Assembly: GCA_963848335.1 (NCBI GenBank)
Contig: CAWKDD010000001.1
Location: forward strand, 1,736,001 to 1,800,000
Direction: 5' to 3'
DNA: 64,000 nucleotides
Origin: Chersky-840 sp963848335
Lineage (GTDB): Bacteria; Actinomycetota; Acidimicrobiia; Acidimicrobiales; UBA8190
Shown here: piece after piece, positions 1 through 14,177 of the stretch
How the letters are laid out: every line of letters starts with the position of its first letter
Numbering within the stretch: position 1 is the first letter of the stretch
Notes under the pieces: model-generated
What the model was told of the DNA's origin: nothing
The model's database searches: none
What the model saw: only the letters and a program-made list of their open reading frames with translations
Made by a program: the position numbers and the translations under genes

Positions 1-2
1 AG

Positions 3-1172
3 CCCCCGCCCGCGCTCGTAGGAGCCGCTTCCGGCGCCGCTGCGCGGCGCAGCGCGCCCGACGGTGCCGTGGCCGAGGTGCTGGCCGGAGTGGGCCTGGG
101 CCAGGAGGTCGGCGAGGACGAGATCGTCACGCTGTTCTCGGCCCGGGGCCCCGAGGTGCGGGCCGTGGCCGACGTCGCCGACGAGTTGCGCCGCCACGAG
201 GTCGGTGACGTGGTCACCTGGGTGGCGAACCGCAACATCAACTACACCAACGTGTGCACCTTCAAGTGCCGGTTCTGTGCGTTCTCCAAGGGCCCGCTGT
301 CGCTCAACCTGCGCGGCGCCCCCTATCTGCTCGAGCTCGGCGACATCACCGAGAGGGTCGCCGAGGCCGAAGCGGCCGGTGCCACCGAGGTGTGCCTGCA
401 AGGCGGCATCCACCCCCGGTTCGACGGCGACTACTACCTCGAGGTGATCCGGGCCGTGCGAGAGGCGTCGGACCACATCCACATCCACGGGTTCACCGCG
501 CTCGAAGTGACCGAAGGGGCCCGCCGCCTCGGCGAGCCGCTCGTCGAGTACCTGAGCCGGCTCAAAGAGGCCGGTCTGGCCACGCTGCCCGGCACCGCGG
601 CCGAGATCCTCGACGACGAGGTTCGCGCCGTGCTCTGCCCCGACAAGATCAACACCGAACAGTGGCTCGAAGCCCACCGGGCCGCGCACAGCATCGGGCT
701 CCGGTCCAATGTCACCATCATGTTCGGCTCCGTGGAACGTCCCCGCTCGTGGGCCCGCCATCTGGTGCGGACCCGGGCCCTGCAACGCGAGACGGGCGGC
801 TTCACCGAATTCGTCCCCCTGCCCTTCGTGCACATGGCCGCTCCCATCTACCTGCAGCACAAGGCGCGTCGGGGACCGACGTTCCGCGAGACGCTCCTGA
901 TGCACGCCGTGGGCCGGATCGCCTACCGGGGCTCCATCCCCAACATCCAGACGAGCTGGGTCAAGATGGGCGCGGCCGGCGCCCTCCAGGCCCTGCAGGC
1001 CGGAGTCAACGACCTGGGGGGCACGCTCATGGACGAGAACATCTCGCGCGCCGCGGGAGCCAGCCACGGTCAGCTCATGGACGAGGACGGGTTCCGATCC
1101 CTGGTGGAACCGCTGGGCCGGCGCCTCGAGCAGCGCACCACGCTCTACGGCCGCGTGCCCGCCCCCTGCTGA
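3..1172 (+). CDS. fbiC: FO synthase, CofH half (probably C-terminal part of fused FbiC), 5'-truncated by window
   Basis: Radical-SAM enzyme of coenzyme F420 synthesis. The CofH domain joins 5-amino-6-ribitylaminouracil to a tyrosine-derived radical, and with CofG makes the deazaflavin FO. The [4Fe-4S] motif CxxxCxxC is seen as NVCTFKCRFC, residues 61-70 counted from the GTG at 69. Downstream stretches such as PGTAAEILDDEVR, GGFTEFVPLPFVH, IQTSWVKMG and NDLGGTLMDENISR are typical of the CofH half of actinobacterial FbiC. The frame stays open to the left edge, and an Ala-rich linker precedes residue 1, so this is probably the C-terminal half of a CofGH fusion. A free-standing CofH starting at GTG 69 is the alternative. 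A PPOX-type, possibly F420-using protein lies 3 kb downstream. Confidence 0.9.
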   Translation, partial: PPPALVGAASGAAARRSAPDGAVAEVLAGVGLGQEVGEDEIVTLFSARGPEVRAVADVADELRRHEVGDVVTWVANRNINYTNVCTFKCRFCAFSKGPLSLNLRGAPYLLELGDITERVAEAEAAGATEVCLQGGIHPRFDGDYYLEVIRAVREASDHIHIHGFTALEVTEGARRLGEPLVEYLSRLKEAGLATLPGTAAEILDDEVRAVLCPDKINTEQWLEAHRAAHSIGLRSNVTIMFGSVERPRSWARHLVRTRALQRETGGFTEFVPLPFVHMAAPIYLQHKARRGPTFRETLLMHAVGRIAYRGSIPNIQTSWVKMGAAGALQALQAGVNDLGGTLMDENISRAAGASHGQLMDEDGFRSLVEPLGRRLEQRTTLYGRVPAPC

Positions 1173-1173
1173 G

Positions 1174-2373
1174 GTGCACGACGTGAGCGGCCCGGGTCCC
1201 GACGACGGCACCGAGGGCGGGAGCCGCACGCCGGGGGCCACGGAAGACGACCTGCGCGCCGTCGAACCGGCCGAGGGGATCGGCGTGGGTGGCACCGACC
1301 TGGTGCCACCGCTGGCGGCGGACAGCGCCGGGCTCGAGAGCGTCACCCCCGCCGAGCGCCTCGACCCGGGCGAGCAGAACCTCGTCGACGAGTTGTTGGA
1401 CTCGGTGGGCGTCGTCCAGCGACGCGACCTGTACCGGTCGATCATCGGCACCGTGGTCCACCTGGCCGAAGAGCGCACCGACCCGCTCGACCTGAAGCTG
1501 GCCCGCGCCGCCATGGCCGAGATGGCCGAGGCGTTCCGCGTGTTCCGGCCCTTCCGCCAGGAGCAGAAGGTGACGTTCTTCGGTTCGGCCCGCACCCTTC
1601 CCGACGACCCGCTGTACCTCCAGGCCAGCCGCCTGGCCCAGCGCATGGCCAGCCACGGCTGGATGGTCGTCACCGGTGCCGGTCCCGGCATCATGGCCGC
1701 GGCCATGCAGGGCGCGGGCCGGGAACGCTCCTTGGGGGTCAACATCCGGCTCCCCCACGAGCAGGGGGCCAACGAGTTCATCGCCCAGGATCCCAAGCTG
1801 GTGGAGATGCGGTACTTCTTCACCCGCAAGCTCATGCTCATCAAGGAGTCCGACGGATACGCAGTGCTCCCCGGCGGGTTCGGCACCCTCGACGAAGCCT
1901 TCGAGCTCCTCACGCTGTTGCAGACGGGCAAGGCCCAACCGGCTCCGTTGGTGTTGCTCGACATCCCCGGGGGCACCTACTGGAAGGGATGGCAGGACTT
2001 CCTCGACGCCGAAGTGGCCTCGGGCGGACTGGTGTCACCCGAGGACCGGTCCCTGTACGTGATCACCTCCGACGTGGACGCCGCTGCCGCCGAGATGCTC
2101 GGCTTCTACCGCAACTACCACTCCTGCCGGTGGGTCGGCGACCTGCTCGTGATGCGGCTGCGCGTCGCTCCCACCCGGGCGCAGTTGGCGGAGCTCAACG
2201 AGCGCTTCGCCGACATCGTGGCGAGCGGGTCCATCCGCCCCACCAAGGCGCTGGGCCCGGAGCGCTCGAGCAGTGACCACGTCGAGCTGGCGCGGGTGGC
2301 GCTGCGATTCGACCGCATCCACTACGGTCGGCTCCGCCAGCTCATCGACGCCCTGAACGAGCTCGTGGACTGA
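1174..2373 (+). CDS. LOG-family (TIGR00730-like) Rossmann-fold protein
   Basis: 399 residues. The core is a LOG/'lysine decarboxylase-like' nucleotide-binding fold: GSAR at 137-140, GAGPGIM at 168-174, and the family signature PGGFGTLDE at 233-241, preceded by the conserved RKLMLIKES stretch. LOG enzymes hydrolyse nucleoside 5'-monophosphates, releasing the base and ribose 5-phosphate. The substrate here cannot be told from sequence. The protein is about twice the size of a minimal LOG: it has an acidic, disordered N-terminal 80 residues and a C-terminal extension of about 100 residues, as in the longer actinobacterial form. The GTG start follows the FbiC stop directly, so the two genes are probably co-transcribed. 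Confidence 0.85.
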   Translation: MHDVSGPGPDDGTEGGSRTPGATEDDLRAVEPAEGIGVGGTDLVPPLAADSAGLESVTPAERLDPGEQNLVDELLDSVGVVQRRDLYRSIIGTVVHLAEERTDPLDLKLARAAMAEMAEAFRVFRPFRQEQKVTFFGSARTLPDDPLYLQASRLAQRMASHGWMVVTGAGPGIMAAAMQGAGRERSLGVNIRLPHEQGANEFIAQDPKLVEMRYFFTRKLMLIKESDGYAVLPGGFGTLDEAFELLTLLQTGKAQPAPLVLLDIPGGTYWKGWQDFLDAEVASGGLVSPEDRSLYVITSDVDAAAAEMLGFYRNYHSCRWVGDLLVMRLRVAPTRAQLAELNERFADIVASGSIRPTKALGPERSSSDHVELARVALRFDRIHYGRLRQLIDALNELVD

Positions 2374-2397
2374 CCCTCGCCTCGCGACGGCGCGCCG

Positions 2398-2622
2398 CTA
2401 CGCGTCTTCGGGAGCAGGCCCCGGCACCCTGCGCAGCGTCACCACGGCTTTCTGCACCGAGCGCCGCGCCCGGGTGAGGCGCTTCTCCTCGGCCACGAGG
2501 GCGGGATCGGGAGGGGTGCCGCGGCCCGCCATGCTGCTCGCCTCGCGCAGGCGGTCGAAGGCCAGGTCACCGAGCTCCTCGGCGATCGCCTCGAGCCGGT
2601 CGGCCACATCGTCGAGGTCCAC
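2398..2622 (-). CDS. Small hypothetical protein downstream of acyl-CoA ligase
   Basis: About 74 residues from GTG at 2622, beginning MDLDDVADRLEAIAEELG and ending in a charged, helix-forming segment rich in Lys and Arg. It begins 19 nt after the stop of the acyl-CoA ligase on the same strand, so it is probably the last gene of that unit. Third-position GC bias and the amphipathic pattern look like real coding sequence. I see no known domain. A longer reading in this frame is possible, but it would overlap the ligase and looks like a shadow. Confidence 0.55.
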   Translation of the reverse strand: MDLDDVADRLEAIAEELGDLAFDRLREASSMAGRGTPPDPALVAEEKRLTRARRSVQKAVVTLRRVPGPAPEDA

Positions 2623-2641
2623 TCCCCCGCCCGCCCCGGTG

Positions 2642-4273
2642 TCAGCGCTCGTGGGCGGGAAGGTCCACGTCGTGGACCACAAGGGTGCCCTCGGCGGCCC
2701 TGGCCCGCAGGACCTTCTTGTCGAACTTCCCCACCGAGGTCTTGGGGATCTCGTCGGCGAACGCCCAGCGCTCGGGGAGCCACCACCGCGCCACACGAGT
2801 GGACAGGAACACCAAGATGTCGGCGGGCTCGGGTCGGGCACCCTCGGTGGGGACGATCACCACGAGCGGGCGCTCGTCCCAACGCTCGTCGGGCACCCCG
2901 ATGACGGCGGCCTCGTAGATGTCGGGATGCGCCATCACCTCGTTCTCGAGCTCGACCGACGAGATCCACTCCCCGCCCGACTTGATGACGTCCTTGGTGC
3001 GGTCCGAGATCTGCATGAAGCCCCGGGAGTCGAGGCTCCCGACGTCGCCGGTGCGCAGCCATCCGTCGTGGAAGCGCTCGGGGCTGGGATCGCCGTAGTA
3101 GGCGGCGGTCACCCACGGTCCCCGGACCTCGAATTCCCCCACGGACTTGCCGTCGTTGGGCATCACCTCGCCCTCCTCGTCCACCACGCGCAGCTCCACG
3201 CCGGCGATGACGCGGCCCGTCTTGGCGCGCCAGTCCATCTCCTGGTCGGCGGGGACGCCTTTCGGGGCGCGGCCGAAGGCGCACACCGGGCTGGTCTCGG
3301 TCATCCCCCAGCCCTGGATCATGGCGATGTCGAAGCGGTCCTGGTACGCCTCCATGAGCGAGCGGGGCACGGCCGCCCCGCCCGCGGTGAGCAGGCGCAA
3401 GGACGAGAGGTCCACGTCGTGGCTCTGGGAGTAGTGCAACAGGTCGTTCCAGATGGTGGGGACACCCAGGGACAAGGTGGGACGCTGCTCGGCGATGATG
3501 CGAGCCAGCGGCTCGGCCTGCAAGAAGCGTTCCGGGAAGATGAGGTCGGTCCCGGCGAAGAACGCGGTGTAGGGCATGCCCCAGGCGTTGGCGTGGAACA
3601 TGGGAACGATCACGAGCACGCGGTCTTTCTCGCTGGCGCCCACGCAGTTGGTGGTCATGCCCGCGAAGGCGTGCAGCCAGGTGGACCGGTGACTGTAGAC
3701 GACGCCTTTGGGGTTGCCGGTGGTGCCGCTCGTGTAACACATCGACGCCGCTCGGCGTTCGTCGAGCTCGGGCCACCGGCACCCCGGCTCCTCGGCTTCG
3801 ACGAGGTCTTGGTAGGACAGTGTGTCACCGAGCCCCGTCGTGTCGCCCTCCCCCACCACGATGACGTGCTCCACCGTTTTGCACTCGTCGCGGACCCGGG
3901 CGAACAGCGGTGCGATCGAGGCATCGACGATCACGACCTTGTCCTCGGCGTGGTTGACCACGTACGCCAGCTGCTCGGGGAACAGGCGGATGTTGAGGGT
4001 ATGGAGCACCGCCCCCATCGACGGGACGGCCAGGTACGCCTCGAGGTGCTCCTGGTCGTTCCAGGCGAAGGTCCCCACCCGGTCGTCGTCGGCGACACCG
4101 AGACGCCGCAACGCCTTGGCCAGCTTCTCGGCGCGCGCCGCCACCTGCGTGAAGGTCGACTCCCGGTAGCCGCCGGCCTCGACGGTGACCACCAGACTGT
4201 CGCCGTACACCTCCTGGCCGCGACGGAGGATGCCGCTGACCAGCAATGGCCCGTCTTGCATCGTGCTCAGCAT
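2642..4273 (-). CDS. Fatty-acyl-CoA synthetase (AMP-dependent ligase, FadD/AlkK-like)
   Basis: 543 residues, full length for an ANL-superfamily acyl-CoA ligase, which activates a carboxylic acid as acyl-AMP and transfers it to CoA. Motifs run in order: the P-loop YTSGTTGNPKG at 180-190, MFHANAWGMPY near 225-235, the adenine-binding GWGMTETSP at 321-329, the WLRTGD aspartate near 410, the hinge region SDRTKDVIKSGGEWIS near 423-438, and the catalytic lysine in KTSVGKFDKK (about K516). The KSGGEWIS form and overall layout resemble medium- and long-chain fatty-acid ligases. The ATG at 4273 was taken as start; Met5 is an alternative. The gene is divergent from the PPOX gene. Confidence 0.92.
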   Translation of the reverse strand: MLSTMQDGPLLVSGILRRGQEVYGDSLVVTVEAGGYRESTFTQVAARAEKLAKALRRLGVADDDRVGTFAWNDQEHLEAYLAVPSMGAVLHTLNIRLFPEQLAYVVNHAEDKVVIVDASIAPLFARVRDECKTVEHVIVVGEGDTTGLGDTLSYQDLVEAEEPGCRWPELDERRAASMCYTSGTTGNPKGVVYSHRSTWLHAFAGMTTNCVGASEKDRVLVIVPMFHANAWGMPYTAFFAGTDLIFPERFLQAEPLARIIAEQRPTLSLGVPTIWNDLLHYSQSHDVDLSSLRLLTAGGAAVPRSLMEAYQDRFDIAMIQGWGMTETSPVCAFGRAPKGVPADQEMDWRAKTGRVIAGVELRVVDEEGEVMPNDGKSVGEFEVRGPWVTAAYYGDPSPERFHDGWLRTGDVGSLDSRGFMQISDRTKDVIKSGGEWISSVELENEVMAHPDIYEAAVIGVPDERWDERPLVVIVPTEGARPEPADILVFLSTRVARWWLPERWAFADEIPKTSVGKFDKKVLRARAAEGTLVVHDVDLPAHER

Positions 4274-4333
4274 GCGAGGAGCTTACCGGCGCCCCCGGAG
4301 CGGGGCCGGGGTCCGGTGCCGTAGCCTTCGCGC

Positions 4334-4741
4334 ATGGACCGGACCCAAGCACTGGAATTCATCGCGCAGCACCACCGGGCGGTACTGGCGACCACCCGCG
4401 CCGACGGCAACCCTCAGCTCTCCCTCGTCGCTGCCGCCGTGGAGGGCGAAGAGGTCGTCGTCTCGACCCGCGAGACGGCTCTGAAGACCAAGAACCTGCG
4501 CCTGCGACCCCGGGCGTCGCTCGTCGTGTTCACCGACAACTTCTACGGCGACTGGGTCCAGGTCGAGGGGCCCGTCGAGGTGGTGTCGCTTCCCCAGGCC
4601 ATGGACGGCCTCGTGGCGTACTACCGCCAGGTGGCGGGCGAGCATCCCGACTGGGACGACTACCGCTCGGCCATGGAGCGCGAAGGCAGGGTGCTTCTGC
4701 GCATCACCGTCGAGCGCGCCGGGCCCGACCGGGCCGGCTGA
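4334..4741 (+). CDS. PPOX-class, probably F420-dependent flavin/deazaflavin protein
   Basis: 135 residues, the usual size of a single split-barrel domain of the pyridoxamine-phosphate-oxidase-like superfamily. The start (ALEFIAQHHRAVLATTRADGNPQ) and the conserved RPRASLVVFTD and WVQVEGPVEVV strands match the actinobacterial 'PPOX class F420-dependent' group. Members bind F420, FMN or heme, and the substrate is not predictable. The gene precedes the phosphotriesterase-like gene by 38 nt on the same strand and may share its transcript. Confidence 0.85.
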   Translation: MDRTQALEFIAQHHRAVLATTRADGNPQLSLVAAAVEGEEVVVSTRETALKTKNLRLRPRASLVVFTDNFYGDWVQVEGPVEVVSLPQAMDGLVAYYRQVAGEHPDWDDYRSAMEREGRVLLRITVERAGPDRAG

Positions 4742-4779
4742 CGGCGGACCACCCGACACCGGATCGAAGGGAGGAGACC

Positions 4780-5754
4780 ATGGGGCACGTCAACACGGTA
4801 CGGGGCCCGATCGACGCCCAGGACCTGGGCACGACGCTCATGCACGAACACGTCTTCGTACGCTCGCCCGAAGTGGCGGCCAATTGGCCCACCGGTTGGG
4901 ACCGGGCCACCCAGGTGGGGCGCGCCGTCGAGCGTCTCCAGGAGCTCAAGGCGGCGGGAATCGACACCATCGTCGACCTCACCGTCGTGGGCCTGGGCCG
5001 CGACATCGAACCGGTGCAGGAAGTGGCCGACCAGGTCGACCTCAACATCGTCGTCGCCACCGGTCTCTACACCTACAACGAGCTCCCGCACTACTTCGAC
5101 TACCGAGGCGCCCCGTTCCGGCCCAACGGAGTGGACATGCTCGACGAGTTCTTCCTCCACGACATCGAGAACGGGATCGCCGGGTCGGGTGTGCGACCCG
5201 GCATCCTCAAGTGCGCCACCGACGAGCCCGGGCTCACGCCCGGAGTCGAACGCATCCTGCGCGCCGTGGCCCGGGTCCATCGTCGCACGGGGGTTCCCAT
5301 CTCCACCCACACCCACACCGGCACCCGGCGTGGGCTCGACCAACAGCGGGTCTTCGCCGACGAAGGAGTCGACCTCTCACGCGTCGTCATCGGGCACAGC
5401 GGCGACAGCACCGACCTCGACTACCTCGGCCAGCTCCTGCAGGCGGGTTCCACCCTGGGCATGGACCGCTTCGGCGTCGACGCCTACTGCCCCACCGAGA
5501 AGCGGGTCGAAACGGTGGCCCGGCTCTGTGAGAGCGGCTGGGCGCAGCACATGGTCCTGTCGCACGACGCCGGCTGCCACATGGACTGGTTCGACGACGA
5601 GTTCCTGCACCAGGTCCAGCCCAACTGGAATTTCCTCCACATCAGCAACGTGGTCCTGCCCGCCATGCGCGCCCGGGGGGTGAGCGAGGACCACATCCGG
5701 ACCATGCTGGTCGACAACCCGCGGCGCATTCTCGAGCACGGACCCGGGTATTGA
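4780..5754 (+). CDS. Phosphotriesterase-family metal-dependent hydrolase (lactonase-like)
   Basis: 324 residues, amidohydrolase superfamily. The binuclear metal ligands can be placed: HxH at 22/24 (LMHEHVF), the bridging lysine that becomes carbamylated at K144 (GILKCATDE), H177/H179 (STHTHTG), H206 (IGHSGD) and the catalytic D263 (LSHDAG). Proteins of this layout are phosphotriesterase-like lactonases or close relatives. Many hydrolyse lactones and show weak organophosphate activity, so the true substrate is uncertain. Start ATG 4780 has a good ribosome-binding site (GGAGGAG) a few bases upstream. A strong hairpin follows the gene at 5800-5833. Confidence 0.9.
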   Translation: MGHVNTVRGPIDAQDLGTTLMHEHVFVRSPEVAANWPTGWDRATQVGRAVERLQELKAAGIDTIVDLTVVGLGRDIEPVQEVADQVDLNIVVATGLYTYNELPHYFDYRGAPFRPNGVDMLDEFFLHDIENGIAGSGVRPGILKCATDEPGLTPGVERILRAVARVHRRTGVPISTHTHTGTRRGLDQQRVFADEGVDLSRVVIGHSGDSTDLDYLGQLLQAGSTLGMDRFGVDAYCPTEKRVETVARLCESGWAQHMVLSHDAGCHMDWFDDEFLHQVQPNWNFLHISNVVLPAMRARGVSEDHIRTMLVDNPRRILEHGPGY

Positions 5755-5799
5755 GGCTGCCGCCGGCCGAGTCGGGGCGCGCTCCCGCGACCCGAGTCG

Positions 5800-5833
5800 G
5801 CTCGGCACCGGCATCGGACTGCCGGCGCCGAGC
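5800..5833 (+). terminator. Strong hairpin after phosphotriesterase-like gene
   Basis: Two 14-nt arms (5800-5813 and 5820-5833) pair at 13 of 14 positions around a 6-nt loop. There is no clear U-tract, as is common in high-GC actinobacteria. It lies 46 nt beyond the stop codon of the hydrolase gene. The rest of 5755-6029 shows no convincing gene. Confidence 0.5.
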
Positions 5834-6029
5834 CCATGAGCTCGGGTCGTGTCGCCGCTGAACCGCTCGTTCCGACGACACGACGAGTGTGCACAACGGG
5901 CATCAACCGCCTCCCATCGGAACCTCAACTTCTCCGCAACGAACCCAACCCGATGACGCCGGCCGCGCCCGACTTTGGCTCCGGGCACTCGGTACGCTCG
6001 CCTTCACACCGATCGCGCAACGAGGAGGC

Positions 6030-7220
6030 GTGCGTGGCCGAATTCACCTCGTACCCGCCCGCCGCAGCCGGCGGGCTCGACCCGGCGTCGAACGACGTCC
6101 GCAGCGGTGCGGGGTTCGCCGTCGCCGAGATGCACGCGAGATAGCCACGACGCGCCGGGCCCGCCACGACCGACGGAGTGCTGTCGGGAACCTCCTGCGC
6201 CCCGCGGCCTTCGTCACTGCGGGGGTGCTCGCCATGGCCTGCGCCGGTTGTGGCGGACCGCGAAGCGCGTCTCCTGCGGCCATCACCACGGTCGACGTGG
6301 GGTCGGTCCCCTTCGGGGTCTACGTGGGCGCCGGCGCGCCCCACGCCGTGGCGCACTTCGCCGCGGCCACCGGGGCCAAGCCCAGCCTGGCCTCGGACTA
6401 CCTGCCCCTCACCGAGGGCTGGGCCGGGATGGTCCAAGCCGAGCCGCTGGCGCCGATCCTCGGCCCCTGGAGATCCAGCGGGTACCGGCTCGTGCTGGGA
6501 GTGCCCATGCTCCCCACCCGCGGCGGGCGGGTCCTCGGGACCCTGGCGGCCGGGGCCCAGGGCCGCTACGACGCGGAGTTCGTCACGTTGGCCAAGACCC
6601 TCGTCTCCTACGGGGAGGGAGACGCCATCTTGCGCATCGGGTGGGAGTTCAACGGCACCTGGTTCCCCTGGGCCGTGACCACCCGGGCCGACGCCGCGGA
6701 CTTCGCGGCGTACTTCCGCAACATCGTGACGGCCATGCGCATCGTCCCGGGGACCTCGTTCCGATTCGTGTGGAACGCCACGTCGGGGCCCACGCCCGTC
6801 GCCGCGCAGGACGCCTACCCGGGGAACGCGTACGTGGACTACGTCGGGCTCGACCTCTACGACCAGGTGTGGGGTATCCCCTTGGACCCGGAGCTGGCAT
6901 GGCCCCGCTACGTCACCGAGCCCAACGGGCTCACGTGGCTGTCGTCGTTCGCCGCCGCGCACGGCAAGCCCGCCGTCATTCCCGAGTGGGGCCTGACCAT
7001 CCGCTCCGACGGGCACGGCCTCGGGGACGACCCGCTGTACGTGGCCAAGCTGGCGGGCTGGGTCTCGTCCCACCACGTGGCCTTCACGAGCTACTTCGCC
7101 TTCGACGCCTCCGACGGCCAGCACGACATCCTGGACGGCGCCTTTCCCCGCTCCCTGGTGGTCTTCAAGCGCTCCTTCGCCGCCCCACGTCCCGTCACCG
7201 TGGACAGCGTGGCCCGCTAG
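6030..7220 (+). CDS. GH26-like glycoside hydrolase, predicted lipoprotein/secreted (start uncertain)
   Basis: The mature part, from about 6260, is a TIM-barrel glycosidase resembling family 26 beta-mannanases. LRIGWEFNGTWFPW carries the likely acid/base Glu, PAVIPEWGL the likely nucleophile Glu, and FRFVWNATSG and YVDYVGLDLYD follow the family pattern. A signal-peptide-like stretch (NLLRPAAFVTAGVLAMAC) precedes an AGC that could be a lipobox. The start is a problem: no good in-frame start lies just before the signal peptide. GTG 6030 gives an Arg-rich leader that looks like a shadow. A short frame from GTG 6034 to 6144 has a better ribosome-binding site (GAGGAGG) but stops early. A single-base error between them would resolve this. 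Substrate is unknown. Confidence 0.7.
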   Translation: MRGRIHLVPARRSRRARPGVERRPQRCGVRRRRDAREIATTRRARHDRRSAVGNLLRPAAFVTAGVLAMACAGCGGPRSASPAAITTVDVGSVPFGVYVGAGAPHAVAHFAAATGAKPSLASDYLPLTEGWAGMVQAEPLAPILGPWRSSGYRLVLGVPMLPTRGGRVLGTLAAGAQGRYDAEFVTLAKTLVSYGEGDAILRIGWEFNGTWFPWAVTTRADAADFAAYFRNIVTAMRIVPGTSFRFVWNATSGPTPVAAQDAYPGNAYVDYVGLDLYDQVWGIPLDPELAWPRYVTEPNGLTWLSSFAAAHGKPAVIPEWGLTIRSDGHGLGDDPLYVAKLAGWVSSHHVAFTSYFAFDASDGQHDILDGAFPRSLVVFKRSFAAPRPVTVDSVAR

Positions 7221-7393
7221 CGCCGGGCCGTCCCGGGTCGGAGCCCTGGCCCTCACGGGTCGTGAGTGGTGGACGTGGGGGTGCTGGTGAGCATGAGCGT
7301 GTTGGGTCGATGTTGACGGGCCGTTGGCCGCGTCATGAGGTTGGGTCGTCACGATGAGTCGTAACCAGGACCGTCGAGACAGGGAGAGCTCCG

Positions 7394-7924
7394 ATGCGGA
7401 GCCACGAGGGCGAGGGCCCCAAACAATTCAAGGTCGGCTTCCGGGGGTACCGGCGCGAGCCCGTCGACGAGTACGTCGACCGCCTCCACGGATGGCTCGT
7501 GGACTCCGAGGCCCGGGCCGAGGACGCCGTCGAGGCCGCCACGGTGGCTGTCGGTGAGCGGGCGTCGGACATCCTGCGCGCCGCGCTGGCGGTCGGCGAG
7601 AAGGCACGCGCCGAGGCCGACGCGGTCAAGGCCGAGGCCATCGAGAACGCCCAGGCCGAAGCGGACGCCATGATGCGAGACGCCCACCGCCAGATCGAGG
7701 AGCTCCAGCAGAGCATCGACAACCTCGTCGTGCGCAGGGCCAACGTCCTCAGCGAGCTCGGCCGTCTCCGCAAGTACCTGGCGGCGGCCGCCCCCGAGGG
7801 CGTCGCTTCGGTCGAGGAGGACGACGAGGAGATCGCCCCGGTCTCGGAGAACGCCATGACGGCCGAGCCCGACCTCGCCGTGGTCTCGAAGAACGGTGAC
7901 CATCCGGTGGCGGCGTCCTCGTAG
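7394..7924 (+). CDS. DivIVA-domain-like coiled-coil protein
   Basis: 176 residues. The N-terminus (FKVGFRGYRREPVDEYVDRL) matches the DivIVA/GpsB N-terminal pattern of a short membrane-binding segment followed by a coiled coil. Residues 40-130 are a long Ala/Glu-rich heptad region (EKARAEADAVKAEAIENAQ...), and the acidic tail is probably disordered. Actinobacterial DivIVA-like proteins organise polar growth and septum placement at the inner membrane; the exact role here is inference. Start ATG 7394 has GGGAGAG upstream. The gene converges on gltD. A weak TTGACG-17-TGAGGT promoter-like pair lies at 7313-7341. Confidence 0.75.
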   Translation: MRSHEGEGPKQFKVGFRGYRREPVDEYVDRLHGWLVDSEARAEDAVEAATVAVGERASDILRAALAVGEKARAEADAVKAEAIENAQAEADAMMRDAHRQIEELQQSIDNLVVRRANVLSELGRLRKYLAAAAPEGVASVEEDDEEIAPVSENAMTAEPDLAVVSKNGDHPVAASS

Positions 7925-7963
7925 GGGAAGCGTCTCCGGTCGCCCCGTCCTCGTAGGGGTGGC

Positions 7964-9522
7964 TCAGCGCAGGGCCAGTTGCCCCGGCACGAGCGGAGCC
8001 GGCAGCGAGCTCTCGCCCATGATCCAGCGGTCGACGCTCGACGCGCACGACCGTCCTTCGGCGATGGCCCACACGATGAGGCTCTGACCGCGGGTCATGT
8101 CCCCGCACACGAACACGCCTTCGCGGTTGGTCTGCCAACTCGAGTCGCAGGCCACGCTCGCCGCGGGCGTCGAGCTCGAGCCCGAGCTCCTCCACCACCC
8201 CCCGGCGCTCGGCGCCCAGGAAGCCCATGGCCAGCAGGACGAGCTCGCAGGGCAGCTCGAACTCACTGCCCGCCACGGGCTCGAACACGGGTCGACCGCC
8301 CTCGCTGCGCATCTCCACCCGATGCCCCGACAGGGCCCGCACCGCGCCGCTGCCGTCGTCGACGAAGTGCGTCGTGGTCACGCTGTAGAGCCGGTCCCCG
8401 CCCTCCTCGTGCGCGGACGACGTCCTGAGGATGAGGGGCCAGGTGGGCCAGGGGTTGTCGCCGAGCCGGGCGTCGGGGGGCCGGGGAAGGATCTCGAGCT
8501 GGTGCACCGAGGCCGCACCCTGGCGATGGACGGTGCCCAGGCAGTCGGCGCCGGTGTCCCCACCGCCGATGATGACGACGCGCTTGCCCCGGGCCGAGAT
8601 GGGGGAGGCCTCGAGCACGCCCTCGCGCACCAGGTTGGAGGGCTTCAGGTAGTCCATGGCCATGTGGACCCCGGCCAGGTCCCGGCCCTCCACGGGCAGG
8701 TCCCGCGGCAGCGTCGCCCCACCGGCCAGCACCACGGCGTCGAATTCGGACACCAGCGAGGTGGCCGACACGGCGCGCACCTCGGGCGCGCAGGCGGCAC
8801 CAGGGCCACGGCGCTGGCCCGGCTCGGCCTCCGGGCCCGGATCGGAGGCGCCCGGGGCGCCGTCGGGCGGGCCCACGGCCGTGGCACAGCGGAACTCGAC
8901 ACCTTCGGCCCGCAACTGCGCCAGGCGCCGGTCGAGCACCGCCTTCTCCATCTTGAACTCGGGGATCCCGTAGCGCAGGAGCCCACCGGGGCGCTCGGCC
9001 CGCTCGTAGACCACCACCCGATGCCCGGCCCGGGCCAGCTGCTGGGCGCAGGCCAGGCCGGCGGGACCCGAGCCCACCACGGCCACGGACTTGCCGGTGC
9101 GCACCGTGGGGACCTGGGGCGTGACCCAGCCCTCACTCCAACCCCGCTCGGCGATCTCGTACTCGATGCGCTCGATGGTCACCGGATCGGCGTTGATGCC
9201 GAGCACGCAGGCGCCCTCGCACGGTGCCGGGCACAGGCGCCCCGTGAACTCGGGGAAGTTGTTGGTGGCGTGGAGCCGTTCGAGGGCCTCGGGCCAGTCG
9301 CCGCGGTACACGAGGTCGTTCCACTCCGGGATGAGGTTGCCCGAGCGGGCATCCTTCGTGGCAGAAGGGGATGCCGCAGTCCATGCAGCGCGCCCCCTGG
9401 CGGACGGCGTCTTCCTCGGGGAACGGCTCGTAGACCTCGCGCCAGTCGCGCAGCCTGACCGGCACGGGCCGTCGAGCCGGCAGCTTGCGGCCGAACTCGA
9501 CGAACCCGGTGGGCTTTCCCAT
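7964..9522 (-). CDS. gltD: Glutamate synthase small subunit, two apparent frameshifts
   Basis: NADPH-dependent subunit that passes electrons through FAD and Fe-S centres to GltB. The N-terminal cysteine cluster is seen as CMDCGIPFCHEGCP and later CPAPCEGACVLG. The FAD site is VVGSGPAGLACAQQLARAG and the NADPH site is IIGGGDTGADCLGT. The C-terminus (GVFVCGDMTRGQSLIVWAIAEGR) is typical. The frame breaks near 9342 (GG read as GGG before AACCTC) and near 8160 (an extra G in CGCGGCGAGC). Both are +1 and both ends of the protein are otherwise normal, so I read it as one gene. An unusual low-complexity Gly/Pro/Glu insert of about 35 residues follows the FAD domain. It starts 27 nt after the gltB stop. 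Confidence 0.85.
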
Positions 9523-9548
9523 GATCGGTCGCTCCAGTCGGCTCTCGG

Positions 9549-14177
<4,629 letters not shown>

